Below, in pieces: positions 11,521 through 23,353 of a stretch of DNA of 64,000 bases (its first letter is position 1; every line of letters begins with the position of its first letter). The translations under genes and the position numbers were made by a program. The stretch is taken from assembly GCA_022385755.1 (NCBI GenBank), contig MU278352.1, forward strand, positions 434,001 to 498,000. The letters are read 5' to 3'. The stretch is from Trametopsis cervina (Eukaryota > Basidiomycota > Agaricomycetes > Polyporales > Irpicaceae). The notes beneath the pieces are model-generated. The model ran no database searches. It saw only the letters and a list, made by a program, of their open reading frames with translations, and had not been told where the DNA came from.

Positions 11521-14500
11521 GGAGGACTATAATCGGAGGGGTGTATTTGTACGGTCTTGCGTGCTGGATGGCTCGGAAGGAGTATATCAACGTGGGTAGA
11601 GCGTTGACTGAGCAATTGAAGACGGAGCGGGGAGAGTCCCGTGGACATGGCCAGCCGAAGTGCGGGCGGAGAGGATCTGGCAGTGAAGCAGTATAAGTTT
11701 CGAACGGACGAGCAGCTGATAAGATGGAAATCTCACTAAACTGCGCGGTCCAAATTATGGCGTAAGGACGTGACTCAGTACGGGCACTCAGAGCGCCAGT
11801 GATCCGGTGCTTGGAATTGACATCGGTCCAAGCCGTAACAGACAAAATACCTTCCGTGTTACACCCTCATGGGCCCGTGATGCCCTGTGATGATGAGGTT
11901 TACGAGAGTGTTTTGTCAGGCCTTGCCAGTACTCCGCCTCCTATCCTTGCCTAATGCAGCCAGTACGCAGTTCAGCGGAGTTCTAATATTTGATGGATTT
12001 GGGCCGTTATGATTGGCCGCGGGACTGGAAAGACATATATTGGGCGTCTGACGGATGTCTCCGGCACTGTCCGACGAGGAAAGTCGTGTAGTTTGGTAAC
12101 ACCCGTGCAATCTCCGTTCGTTGTCTCTGGATCTCCGTCTCCCTTTTGACCTCCATGGGCTTCCTCAGGACTCAGGAGCGAACATGCCTCTTTGTCCCTA
12201 GGAGACCATCTATCGCTATACCATCCTAGGGTTGCGCTCATCCCACTGCTGCATCTTGATTTCTTAGCACCCGAGGTCTCCATACGGGCCATGAGCTTGT
12301 GTGTTATCTGCGCATATCTCCGTGTGCCAATGCCTGCGCCTATACACGAAGTGCCCGTTCCGCAAGGGCCTAACCCAGTTGTGGCTTAGTTATAACTTTG
12401 TGGGTGCTCAAACGTTCACCGCTCACAGCCGCACACTTGCTTGACCCACTGAGTTCTCCAGAACGCAACGATTCGTCATGCTCGGCATAGGAGTATCCGC
12501 GTCTCTTGTTGGGCAAGCAGCAACGACGCATCCCTGATTTACCTTGTCTGCCTCCGATATCGGGGTTGGATTGGAATCTGTCAGGCGTGCCTCGATCCTT
12601 GACCCTTGTCATGTTATGTGCGCATGAAGCGGCCATACGATCCGATAGCTGTGGCTATTCAGACTACTCAGTAATTTCGATCCTGCTGATCTTGAAGCAA
12701 CTGTTGGGTGAGTAATGCAGCTCAACGTAGAATCACATCCATACTGAATCATTTGGAAAGCGTCGATACGTTGTGTTTTCGTATGGCTTCTTTAGATACA
12801 GAACGAATGGTTGCTATGATGCTCCGCGTGCAGGGCGTCTCATTTCCACTCTGTCATTCGCACGGAATCAAGTCCCAAGGAAGCTATAACTTGTTATGGT
12901 ATTTACTTTCTTTTCACTTCCTATCTACTCTATGGCACACGTCGTGTTATAAACTCACACTGCAGGTTGCTGTTGTTTCCGTCTTTCACATAAATATGTG
13001 ATCGCGGAATCTTCGCAAATTTATTCGTCTCCTTCCATCAACGTATGTCAGTCACAAAGGTCCCGTGCGTTCACTGTTGCCCCAGACGATGTCTAATACA
13101 CAAGCCCTTATCCATATGATCATCTGTGGCTGAAGCTCACGGTTTACATCATCACCACGAAGAAGCTCGAGTGGTAGTTCCAGCAATCGATTGGTTGTTG
13201 ATGCTTTGTCTATTCAGTTCAACATATGTCGACACCCACCGTCAGGCTCTTGACCGATACGTGTGGTATACGATCACGTACAATCAGGTGCAATCTTCTT
13301 CTTGGTTACCCGGCCGCAATGACTTACGGCAGCTGGAGTGGAAAGCGCTCTGTGCTTTATGGTCCGAAAGTACACGCTCTACAGCTAAGTTGATTACTAT
13401 ATCCACTTCTGCACTCATCTTTACAGCAAAATAACTTGCCTATCACAAAACGGAAACTCGTATATCCCCGCAAATACAAACGCCCACAAGGTGTAATTCC
13501 GCATCGATCGCATGTCGTGTTTTATCTGCAGAATTTTGCTCGAGCAGCTTCACGAAGAAAATCACGTTCCAACTGAAGGCGGTCCTCGCACAGCTACTCA
13601 CATGGAAGCTTCAGACACCACAAGGTGATGTGACTTTTATATTCTCAGGGTCTCCGTGATCAAGGTCGTCATAATCTGGTCCGTCGGCCATCCGTCACTC
13701 TAGGATCATGAGCCTCCGTTATGCCACAACTCTATGGTACCAGACGGAGACGTAGCTGCTTCTCCATCTATCGGAAAATTCTATTCGGTCGACGATGTAT
13801 TTTATGTCCTCGTGTTCTCGCGTCACTGCGGTCTTACACAAGGCATTCCAAGCTTTTGGATCGGATGGAACACGCACAATGATATTCACCTCAACCCCTT
13901 GGTGGTTCCATACACGTGTTATCGGCTCTGTTTAACCCCTCGCCTAGAGGGCTCAACGAAGGCGTGTATAGCTTCGCATGTCTCCGGATGTTTTTATCCG
14001 ACTAGATCGCTGACTATCATATGTGTAGAGAGACTGTCCGGACAGAACAAGGTTTGGCATGCGGACTTCGCATCGAATGTGCGTTGGTACGTTCAGTACA
14101 CAAGCTTCACCTGTTTATAACCCGGTACATGTGTTAATATATATATGTTTCTACTTTCAGCGGTACGACGGCAGCGGTGGTTTTTCTACATCCTCTTGCT
14201 GTCTTCATCGATTAAATCTTTCGGTCCAGGATCCGAATGACAAGCATGCTCGTGTCAGGAACCCGCCACCGGCTCCGTCCTTGATGCACGGCGTCGGTTT
14301 ACCGTCCGGAAGCAGCTGTCCTTTATACTGTAGACGTGCGTATTACGACAGGACCTGAGACTCCGCCGGAAATGGGGGTCGGACTCCGCCCATCCATACC
14401 TGGGATATGCACCCTTACTATGTATGGCCTTTCGTCCGTCATACTGCGCTAGATGAGAGCTAATCATGTACGTTCACGGAGGCTTATTCATCTCGCGCGC

Positions 14501-15433
14501 ACAGGCGGAGCTGCGCTCTGCCCCAAGTAGGAAAGACAAACCAGGATTCACATCGCAGCACTGCCTTGACCCACCTTGTTTCATACAGTCCTTTATGTCC
14601 GTGTTGCCAATCTATGAGCGCACACTAAATTTCCCTTGTTCGGAAACAACATTGCGAGTTGGGGAGGGCCTGAAGGGGTTGCTTACGGGTGTTCTTTACT
14701 AGGATCAACAAGTATGCATCTCGTTATCCTATGGTGAGATCCCCCACTACGCCGCGATTACGATTGCGGAGTGTGTCTTCTCCCTTACGATATGTCAGCG
14801 TCATGCTGCTTGCGGCACGGTCTTCGCAAGTCACCTGCTTCGCACCGTAGATAGTGGCGTTCTGCCGCCTTTTAGGAAACATGTGTGAAATATCCTGACG
14901 GAAAAGCGGGTGGTATCGAGCGAAATATCGCCAAGCTCTGGACAACCAGGGATGATGTGGCTTTCGAATGTACGGCACTGGAAAATACCTGTACAACGGC
15001 CCTGCAACTCGAGGCCTTCCCACGACATCATGTGATCTTTTCTTCCGTCGTCCGTACGAATTCCTCGAGGCAGAGATTTTTACACCCGTGTTTCTGACAG
15101 TTGGAGGCTGAGCTCTGTTGACAACTCGTCGGAGCGCTTTAAAAATACACGCTTAGGTTCCCGGTCAGATTGTGGTCAGACGACCCGTCTTTACATCATT
15201 ATACTACTAATCATGGGCAGGTAGGTTTGTCGGACACGACCAATCAGAAGGTAAACATACACAGGTGTCGAATATGCTTTCTGAAATGCATCTTATTAGG
15301 GGGCCTCATGTCCCGAAATATGCGGCACTTTTACGTATGCGAATTCCATAGATACAAGATTGAATGCTCTATCAAGCGCAAGACATATACATGCGACGGA
15401 TAAATCAGTCGATTACCCCTATTGGTGCCGCCC
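11521..15433. other. gene-poor stretch, 3.9 kb
   Basis: This stretch looks more AT-rich than the flanking genes. Open frames up to about 128 codons (13734-14120, 13126-13434, 12708-13001) lack family motifs, good codon pattern or consistent splice partners. I saw no terminal repeats or transposase-like motifs. It may hold decayed genes or long promoters for the divergent transcription factor. Confidence 0.4.
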
Positions 15434-16895
15434 TCATGTACTGAGCGATGTCGCAATCGCATGGGCCAATATGCTACGCGATGGAGCAGTCAGTAAACCA
15501 CGATGCAAAAAGAAACTGTTTGCCGCTCACTTATGCACGGTGAAAAGCGGATGTAGACTATTTAGCCAGCTACGAATGAACAAGATCAGCCACTGAATGT
15601 CGGAAACAGTACCCCGCAGAAACGACGGAAGCATTTAGGGCGAAGCTCACACTCACAAGTAGCTAGACACTGGGGCACACGGCTGGATCTGCGTGTTCGT
15701 ATTGGGTGTCCCATTCTGATAGAAATCACAGAAGCCAGTAGAATTTACGAAACCCAACGTCTTTGCATTGTCTAGCAGCGTGTTGAAAATGGGCTGAGTG
15801 TCGAAGACGGTCACTTGATCGAGGTCATTATGCTTCGCCCGGAAGGATTTGACGCTGGAGGTAAGTTGCGTGTTGTAGTCGCTTAAAGCCGCGGAAATCT
15901 TTGTTACCGCAGTATTACCTTGTTCTAAGATAAGTGGAGCGCGATTGGTCGGTGGTACGGTGAGGAATAAAAACGACCGGGCTCCGCTGTCATACAACGT
16001 CTCGACCTATCGGTGGTTTAAGTGGATGTTGCATCGAAGAAGATCGAAGACAACTCACCTGGGAGAATAGAGTGGTCATGAGTTTCTTATGGAAGGCGTG
16101 CTGCTGCGTCGATGATGAGATATTGGACTGCGCAGATAACGGCCATTAGCATATATTTTGGCTTGAATAAGCTTTTACCGCACCCAGGCAAATGAATTTC
16201 CCTGCAGCATGACACGTTCACGTTAGCGCGAGAATATTTGTCGACAAAGAGTGTGAGCGTATACTTACCACATCGTTGATGCCAATCCAGAATGCGAAGA
16301 GACTGTTAGAGCTGTTCCATTGCGCACCAGATGGTTTATGCGACAAGTATTGCTTGAATTGTGAGACCTGATTGACGATAGACCTATATTTGGTGAGACC
16401 CCAGGCTGTGATCCGGCGTCAGAAGGAGCGCTCACAGGACGGTAGGCAGATATGGCTGTACAAGGTTGGAGTCAATGGTAGCACCTCCGGAGGCAAGATT
16501 GAAGGTCTACAGCCCTGTTCAGCCAAGACAAGCACACGGTAGTCATGGGAATAGTTACTTTGGTATCGGTGATGTTGTATGTTCCACCTGTGATGCGTCA
16601 ATGGAAAAGAACCATACATGGGATACAAGAACCCTACTAAGAAGCTGAACCCAGTTTGGTCCGTTGGATGAGGTCTTTCATTCGGTCGGGAAAAGTTAGC
16701 GTGACGCCGCTAAGAGTGAAAGATCCATACAAATCCGGGGGTTGGAGAATTCACTCCGGCAGAGATATTGAATCCATCCGTTGTATATGAGTCTCCGAAC
16801 GTGAAAAGGTATTTTGTCGTTCCCCATGTCAGTTTGCTAGAGACAGCTGTGACTGTGAGGGCAACACTAATAAGACACCGCATTGAAGGGAACAT
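15434..16895 (-). CDS. secreted SGNH/GDSL esterase, CE16-like
   Basis: Ten exons, complement(16731..16895, 16638..16674, 16559..16587, 16436..16506, 16269..16383, 16184..16201, 16059..16127, 15657..16006, 15531..15569, 15434..15473), all phases consistent, 310 aa. A signal peptide (MFPSMRCLISVALTVTAVSS) is followed by SGNH block I FTFGDSYTTDGFNISAG with the catalytic Ser, a GGATID segment (block II Gly), and block III FWIGINDVGNSF (GxND). The last part WLNSLHPLFTVH holds the catalytic His; Asn stands where the DxxH motif often has Asp. Fungal CE16 enzymes remove acetyl groups from xylo-oligosaccharides and related substrates outside the cell. Exon 6 is only 18 nt. I chose the ATG at 16895 because it directly precedes the signal peptide; an in-frame ATG at 16946 also exists. 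Confidence 0.9.
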
Positions 16896-17644
16896 GCTGC
16901 TTCCAGATGCCTGAGCTTTGAAGTCACAAGTATTGGTGTCGAGCACAGAGAGACGACTGTTCGAACAAAGGATTTAGTCCATTGAGCACCCTTATATCTC
17001 CAGTCAACGTACGTACTGTTGTAGGCAGCTGACCGATGAGCGACCGCTGAATCACCGTAGACAGAATACTCGGATACAGCCCGACTTTGGAGCGAGTTGT
17101 TGCGCATGTGCGCAGCAACTCGCCTGAAAGCTTGACACAGTCTACGATGTTGAAGGCCATGTGGTTGAGATTCTCGGATTTTCGCACATACGTACCAGCT
17201 CGGTCAATGAGGATAAGACTTTCGGTCTGGTGACGTGGTTCGTCTTCGCGTTTTCGTGGGATGCGGGAATGACTTCCCTAGCATAGGAATGTCATCTTCG
17301 GCGAAACAATGGTTTTGTAGGGACCATGTTTATCCGGATCAGAAGCAACAGAACACCCTGAGCACGGGATGCTCATATTCCTTGCAGGTATTGGTGCCAT
17401 TCAGTCCTATTCATAGATGGCCTGCATTCAAAATCAGCCAAAACGTCGCAGTGATAATGACTGTAATGCGTACAGTAGAGTGAGCGTCTAATCCGGGGTT
17501 TTCGGACAGTCCTAGACAAGTAATCAGCGGCACTTGAATATATTGTTATCCTGTTAACTAGATTACTTACTTCTAAGAATAGCGCGATATCTCAGTCGCT
17601 AGTCTGCGCATTGTAGCTTCACTGCTCACGCAGACTTGCCATTC
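16896..17644. other. divergent promoter region
   Basis: Shared upstream region of the esterase (-) and the AP-2 mu gene (+). Small frames on both strands show no motif. Confidence 0.5.
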
Positions 17645-19500
17645 ATGATCTCCGTTCGTGTCAAGCATCCTGTTAGCGAGTTCAGACTCACATTTGAGCA
17701 TTGCAGGCATTCTTCATATTCAACCAGAAAGGAGAGGTAGATTGACCGCCTGCCATGCGCTGTTGAGCACTCGATTCATTTGTGATGCTAGGTTCTCATC
17801 TCGAGGTTGTATAGAACGGACCTCAAGTAAGTGCTCATGCTTCAGACTTTCTCTATGCTAACGCAGTTCATAGACGCTCCATTGCGGACGTGTTCCGAAT
17901 ACAAGTCGTGTCCAACAGCGATGTCCGGTCTCCTATAGTCACCCTTGGCTCAACCAGCTTCTTCCATGTGAGGATCAACAACTTGTACATTGTCGCGGTC
18001 ACTAAGTACGTGTTTGCTTATTTCCCCCAAAAGTGCTACACATAACTCTTTACTCCAGATGCAATGCCAACGCTGCTCTTGTATTCGAATACTGCTACCG
18101 CTTCATCTCAATTGCGAAGTCGTACTTTGGGAAAGTTGACGAAGAGGCTGTCAAAAACAACTTTGTGTTGATATATGAGTTGATTGATGGTGCGTTCTAC
18201 TTTCATGTTATCGCTATCGTCGTGGGGTATAGACTCACAAGACACAGAGATCAATGACTTCGGATATCCACAGAACAGTGAGATTGATACTCTCAAAACG
18301 TACATCACGACGGAGAGTATTATGTCGGCCGCGACAGCAGTTGTACGTATCAGGATCATACTGTGATATTTCGGAAGGCTCAATGTTGGATACTACACAG
18401 GAAGAATCTTCAAAGATCACGTCACAAGCCACGGGAGCAACGAGTTGGCGACGCGCAGACGCCAAATACAAGAAGAACGAGGCGTTTGTGGATGTTGTCG
18501 AGACCGTCAATCTGAGTATGAGTGCTAAGGGTGAGTCTGACAAATCTGCACCCACTGCACAGCCCGTTAATCAAATGGTGTATCTACGAAGGCACTGTAC
18601 TACGAGCCGATGTGGATGGGCACATCCTTATGAGGGCATATCTATCCGGCACGCCGGAGTGCAAGTTTGGTCTCAATGACAAACTGGTCATAGACAAGAG
18701 CGAACATGGTATGGGCGATGCCGTTGAATTGGACGACTGTCGCTTCCATCAGTGTGTGCGCTTGGACGAGTTTGATTCCACAAGGACGATCAGCTTTATA
18801 CCGCCCGATGGTGAATTTGAACTTATGAAGTAAGTCTCCATCCCCATCCCCATCTCTTGCATCCCCTATCTAACCTTTCTTTGTGCGTCTCCGTCTGCCT
18901 AGGTACCGATCTACTTCAAACGTGAAGCTCCCCCTGCGCGTCATCCCCACCGTTAACGAGATCGGAACAACTCAGGTGTCATATGTTGTGACTGTCAAGA
19001 CAAGTTTCAGCAACAAGCTCTCTGCCACAAACGTTGTTATTCGAATTCCGACGCCACTCAATACAACAAATGTCGACTGCAAGGTACCTAGTGGCAAGGC
19101 TAAGTACGTGCCAGCCGAGAATGTAATAGTCTGGAAGTAGGTTTCTATGTCATTGGTATAGTGATGTGATTAGTAAACTGACCTCGGTGTTCTGTAATCC
19201 TAGGATTCCCCGTATTCAAGGAGGGACCGAGATGACCTTTTCTGGCAACGCACAGCTGACCAGCACAACTACGCGACAAGTCTGGGCAAGGCCGCCGATC
19301 GATGTTGACTTCCAAGTTTTGATGTTCACTGCATCGGGGCTTATTGTGCGGTTCTTGAAGGTATTTGAGAAGAGTAATTACCACAGTATCAAATGGGTGC
19401 GGTACCTTACCAAGGCCAGCGGCACATATCAGATTAGGGTATGCTTTACTTTGCTTCACGTGTCCGCGCGTGTACTGACCATAGTCTCTTGTAGTTCTAA
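17645..19500 (+). CDS. apm4: AP-2 clathrin adaptor complex, mu subunit
   Basis: Eleven exons: 17645..17653, 17707..17736, 17792..17826, 17874..18005, 18059..18189, 18248..18342, 18401..18530, 18592..18829, 18903..19136, 19204..19438, 19495..19500; 424 aa, close to the usual ~435. The longin-like N-domain starts [20 protein letters not shown] and runs through [20 protein letters not shown]. The mu homology domain includes [48 protein letters not shown] and the C-terminal [18 protein letters not shown], which keeps the Trp/Arg pair of the YxxPhi cargo pocket. The Thr of SQATGATSW matches the phosphorylated Thr of animal mu2. The DFGYPQNSE motif and overall match favour mu2 over mu1. It sorts cargo at the plasma membrane. 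The first exon is 9 nt and the last is 6 nt. Confidence 0.95.
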
Positions 19501-19729
19501 GATCGGATAATATACTCAGTCGTGGATTCGGATCCTAATATATCTTGCATCTTTTATCTTAGTTTGGACGCACTGTACATATGTATATATGCAATAGCAC
19601 GAAGGGGGAAAAATAGAGGACATCCCTACTCCCGTCGGGGTGAATAATATCACCGTCCCCGTGGGCCTACGCAAGTTGCCTTGGTCGTTAGCAACGAGCG
19701 CTAACGCGGCTCCTCTGTACAACACTACG

Positions 19730-20275
19730 ATGTCCGTCACCGAGTTTGCGACCCTCATCGTTCAAGCCCCTCACAATATCCACTCGCCCGTCACAAAGCA
19801 GTTCTTCGAAAAAGTGGCCACCGCACAATCAGGGGCCTCAGGATACCCAGTGCACTATTTCCAGGATGTCGGAGATCCGGCAATCCTGTATATTGTAACC
19901 GGCTGGAACGACGTGGCCGCTCACCACGCATGGATTTCAGGCCATACCAATCAGTCTTTGCTCGCGGAGATGGGGTCTATGGTAGAGGTCAAGGAGCTGG
20001 TGCACCTTAAGATCAACTTTCGCAACATTCCTCTAGGAGTTACGGATATTCTGGTGTCTAAGAACCCGAATGCAGACGATACAATCAGCACCTACATCAA
20101 TGAGAGCATCTGGAAGGGTGAAGGGCCATCTGTGGAGAGCAATGGGAGTGACCTCTATCGCTTAGAGGCTTGGGATAAGGATGCAATCAGTTCGGGGCGG
20201 ATAGGCGTGGAGCGCAGTTCATCGGAGATACAGAATGAAGCAGGCACCAATCATCTCGTACGCTTGTATGCTTAA
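19730..20275 (+). CDS. ABM-like dimeric alpha/beta-barrel protein
   Basis: A single-exon frame of 181 aa from ATG 19730 (MSVTEFATLIVQAP). The frame is open from 19640, but the strand beta1 typical of the fold starts at this Met. The segment ILYIVTGWNDVAAHHAW resembles the beta-strand plus helix with His/Trp seen in antibiotic-biosynthesis monooxygenase (ABM) folds, and a second half may form another barrel repeat. No catalytic assignment is possible. Its promoter is only about 230 bp, downstream of apm4. Function unknown; fold call is moderate. Confidence 0.6.
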   Translation: MSVTEFATLIVQAPHNIHSPVTKQFFEKVATAQSGASGYPVHYFQDVGDPAILYIVTGWNDVAAHHAWISGHTNQSLLAEMGSMVEVKELVHLKINFRNIPLGVTDILVSKNPNADDTISTYINESIWKGEGPSVESNGSDLYRLEAWDKDAISSGRIGVERSSSEIQNEAGTNHLVRLYA

Positions 20276-20583
20276 TATACGCACGTAAATAGTGTATGTA
20301 TGTTGGTATGGGCCATCAATTCGTCATCAAATTCAGCCATTGGCGTAAGACAGATGAGACAGACCACAACACCTTCCAAATTGGGACGTACAGAGCGGAT
20401 ATTTAACCGAGCGTTGTGGCGTCAGTGTTTGGTATTCCTGCCGCGTGCGGCACAAATTACAATGCTTTACACTTGCAGTTCTCTCTCAGGCCCCTCATAA
20501 CTCGCCATTAGCACGCCCGATAGGCGTGTACCCCACCCCCTCCTCACTGCATACTTTCTACTGTTGAAGCTCTATTGCGCAGC
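20276..20583. other. short intergenic region
   Basis: 3' region of the barrel protein and promoter of the poly(A) polymerase gene. No other signal seen. Confidence 0.5.
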
Positions 20584-22873
20584 ATGTCGACCTCTCCCGC
20601 TCCCACTGAAACTGCAAACTCCCGCCCATCTACCTCTGCCAATCGGCACGACAGTAGCTCTGAACCTAATCGTAAAACGCGCAGAAAGCGCGCAAGGGAG
20701 ACAAGGGATGCTGCTGTAGCTGGAAGCCCTCGCGCCACTCCTGCCGAGAACGCAGAAGCTGGTCCGAGTAAACCGTCGGGAGCAGGCACGACCGGCTTTG
20801 GGCAAGAAGACTTCATAGCGTTTACGTTCTCCGACGCGGAGGGTGCATCGGAAGTGGAACAAGCGAATGGTGCAAGAATCGATACGAGCACTAGGGAATC
20901 GGGAAAGGGTAAGGAGAGAGAAGTCGAAAGCGCGGGTAGGAAGAGGAAGGTTGACGAGATAGACTACAACGATGGATATTCGAACAAGAAGGAGCGGATG
21001 AACGCGAATTCGCGACTGGCACCATGGGCGACGGATATTGATTGGGAAAATTGTCGTAATGTGGCTGAAATGTACGTGCTTATCTGCAACTGAAAATGTT
21101 TACCTCTGAATGCTGACACTGTTGTGCAGGTTGCACCAAGAAGTCGACGCGTTCGTGAAGTATATGTCGCCATCCCCAGTTGAGGATGAAGTGCGCTCCT
21201 TGATTGTAAAGGCGATAACAAACGCCGTCACGAAAACGTACCCGGACGCGCGAGTGCTCCCCTTCGGTAGCTATCAAACAAAGCTGTATCTGCCCTTAGG
21301 GTCAGTGTTCGATGCTTTATGTCCGAATGTGACGTTGAATAATTACTATAGCGACATTGATCTGGTTATTGAATCCCAGTCTATGGCTTTCAGCGGCACA
21401 TCTGCGGTCCTCCAGTCGCTCGCGAATACCATGAAGAGGGCCGGTATTACAGACAAGGTTACCATCATTGCCAAAGCCAAAGTTCCCATAATCAAGTTCA
21501 TTACCCGCCATGGACGGTTTTCGGTCGACATCAGCATCAACCAGAGCAACGGCGTAAAAGCTGGGCAAATGATCAATCGCTTCCTTAAGGAGCTTCCAGC
21601 ACTGCGTGGACTCGTTCTCATCACAAAAGCCTTTTTAAGCCAACGAAACATGAACGAAGTGTACACAGGTGGTCTGGGCAGTTACAGCATAGTCTGTCTG
21701 GCGATCAGCTTCTTGCAGCAGCACCCCAAGATTCGGCGCGGAGAGATCGACCCTTCCAAGAATCTGGGTGTCCTTATGATGGACTTCTTCGACCTATATG
21801 GAAACTTCTTCCGCTACAATGAAGTTGGAATCTCTGTACGAGATGGCGGGTCATATTACAAGAAGCAGCAGCGAGGATGGTATGACTATAAAGCACCAGG
21901 TCTTTTGTCAATCGAGGATCCTGGGGACCCATGTGAGTAGAGTTGGCGTTATGAATCGCGCGTGTTGCGTCTTACGACTATTCTTCGTAGCGAATGATAT
22001 CTCGAAGGGCTCCTTCGCCATCGCTCGAGTGCGAACTTCACTGGCTGGCGCGTTCAGTATGCTGACAACCGCTGCCTACCAACGAACGGAGCACATCTCG
22101 GCCCGCAGGGGTCGACGTTACTACTCGCTGCAGAGCTCATCCGATTCTCAACCTTCGAGTATCTTAGCTACCGTCATGGGGGTTACACCAGAGGTACGTA
22201 CGATTGCTATTTTGCAAAGTCACATGCCGATAATTATCACGCTTAGACCATAAACCATCGCCGTCTGGTACTGGAGGTCTATGAGAGCCGCGTATTGCAT
22301 CGTATGGTAGGCGTGGAACCGAAAGCGCCTTTGAGTACGGCAAGACCTGCCTCGCCGCGTCCGCAACCGAAAGACAAAGCAAGACCACAACCGAAGGACA
22401 AAGATAGGCCACCGCCGAAGGACAAAGCTAGGCCACCGCCGAAGGACACAGCAAGGTCACGCGAAGCAGAAGCAGCTACCCGAATAGCCCGGAAGGAGGC
22501 GAGTGTGGAAGTTGAGTCAGGCGAGGAACTCGAAGAAGTGCAGCATGTAACGTACAAAGACGAAGAAGACGAGAGTCGATACGATATTCGAGACAAGAGA
22601 CAGCCCGCAAAGAAACGCAGACGAACGGGTACACGAAAGGACGCGCACACGGTCTACACTTCCGACGAGGATGAGGATGAGGGTCCCGAGACTGCCGAAC
22701 GAAGCACACGGATGATAGTCCACGCCAATTTTGACGATCCGAATGCAAGCGGCTCAGAGCACTCGGATAGTGTAGCTGCGGAAGAAGAAGCATACACTGA
22801 AACTCGCGAGAAAACAACCATGGCAGAGCAGAAACGATCATATTGGCTATCAAAGGGAGTAGTCGCGACATGA
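20584..22873 (+). CDS. TRF4: non-canonical poly(A) polymerase, Trf4/5 (Cid14) type
   Basis: Five exons: 20584..21071, 21130..21300, 21352..21932, 21991..22193, 22247..22873; 689 aa. A charged disordered N-terminus (~135 aa) precedes the nucleotidyltransferase core: LHQEVDAFVKYMSPSPVEDE, then PFGSYQTKLYLPLGDIDLVI with the GS motif and the DxD catalytic pair, and later FSVDISIN with the third Asp. The central domain has GGLGSYSIVCLAISFLQ and NLGVLMMDFFDLYGNFF, diagnostic of Trf4/Cid14. These enzymes add short oligo(A) tails to aberrant nuclear RNAs for exosome decay in the TRAMP complex. The C-terminus is disordered, with four 8-residue repeats and acidic/basic tracts, and longer than in yeast. 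Splice phases all agree. Confidence 0.95.
22361..22456 (+). repeat. four-copy 24-nt in-frame tandem repeat
   Basis: Four units of 24 nt each encode variants of PxPKDKxR (PQPKDKAR, PQPKDKDR, PPPKDKAR, PPPKDTAR). They lie in the basic C-terminal tail of the Trf4-like protein. Likely variable in copy number between strains. Confidence 0.9.
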
Positions 22874-23353
22874 TGTAACTTTTCGCTCAGGTAAAAGGCA
22901 GAGGATTGTACGACGAGTTGGGCCTGTGTAAATAATATTCTCAGGGTATATTATTGGTCTCCTCGATGTGTGAGACAGTAAGGCCGTCTCAAAGCATGAT
23001 ATTACAGAGTTGAACGTGACATGAGAGTAAAACATTGCTCGCCGTACGGTGATTGACAGCTCGTGATCAAGCCAAACCGAACCGGCGCTCCGGCAAGCAC
23101 TCCCCTTGCTCGTAGCCGTCGCACCTCGCCGTTACGCACCATCCATCACCTTGCTTACGGTCACCGCTGTTTAACTTGACGAGTAGACCATCGCAGTCGC
23201 TGGTCGCTCGTGGTCGCCGTCTCATCTCACTCTTCTTGACATTCATTTTACACTCTTGGACTAATGTACGTACTGTATCTCTGCGTGTTTTGCTTCCGGT
23301 CCATGTAACGAGATCCCCATTCATCTTTACCCAGGGCGAACACTCGCACAAAC
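22874..23353. other. promoter / probable 5' leader intron
   Basis: The stretch before 23354 contains a GTACGT donor near 23265 and a CCCAG acceptor near 23333. The 5' untranslated region of the next gene may therefore be spliced. No coding sequence is evident. Confidence 0.4.

Noticed and set aside
13126..14120. Plus-strand frames of 102 and 128 codons in the 11.5-15.4 kb gap
   Set aside because: No recognisable domain and no consistent neighbouring exons; could be decayed coding DNA, but I cannot support a gene.
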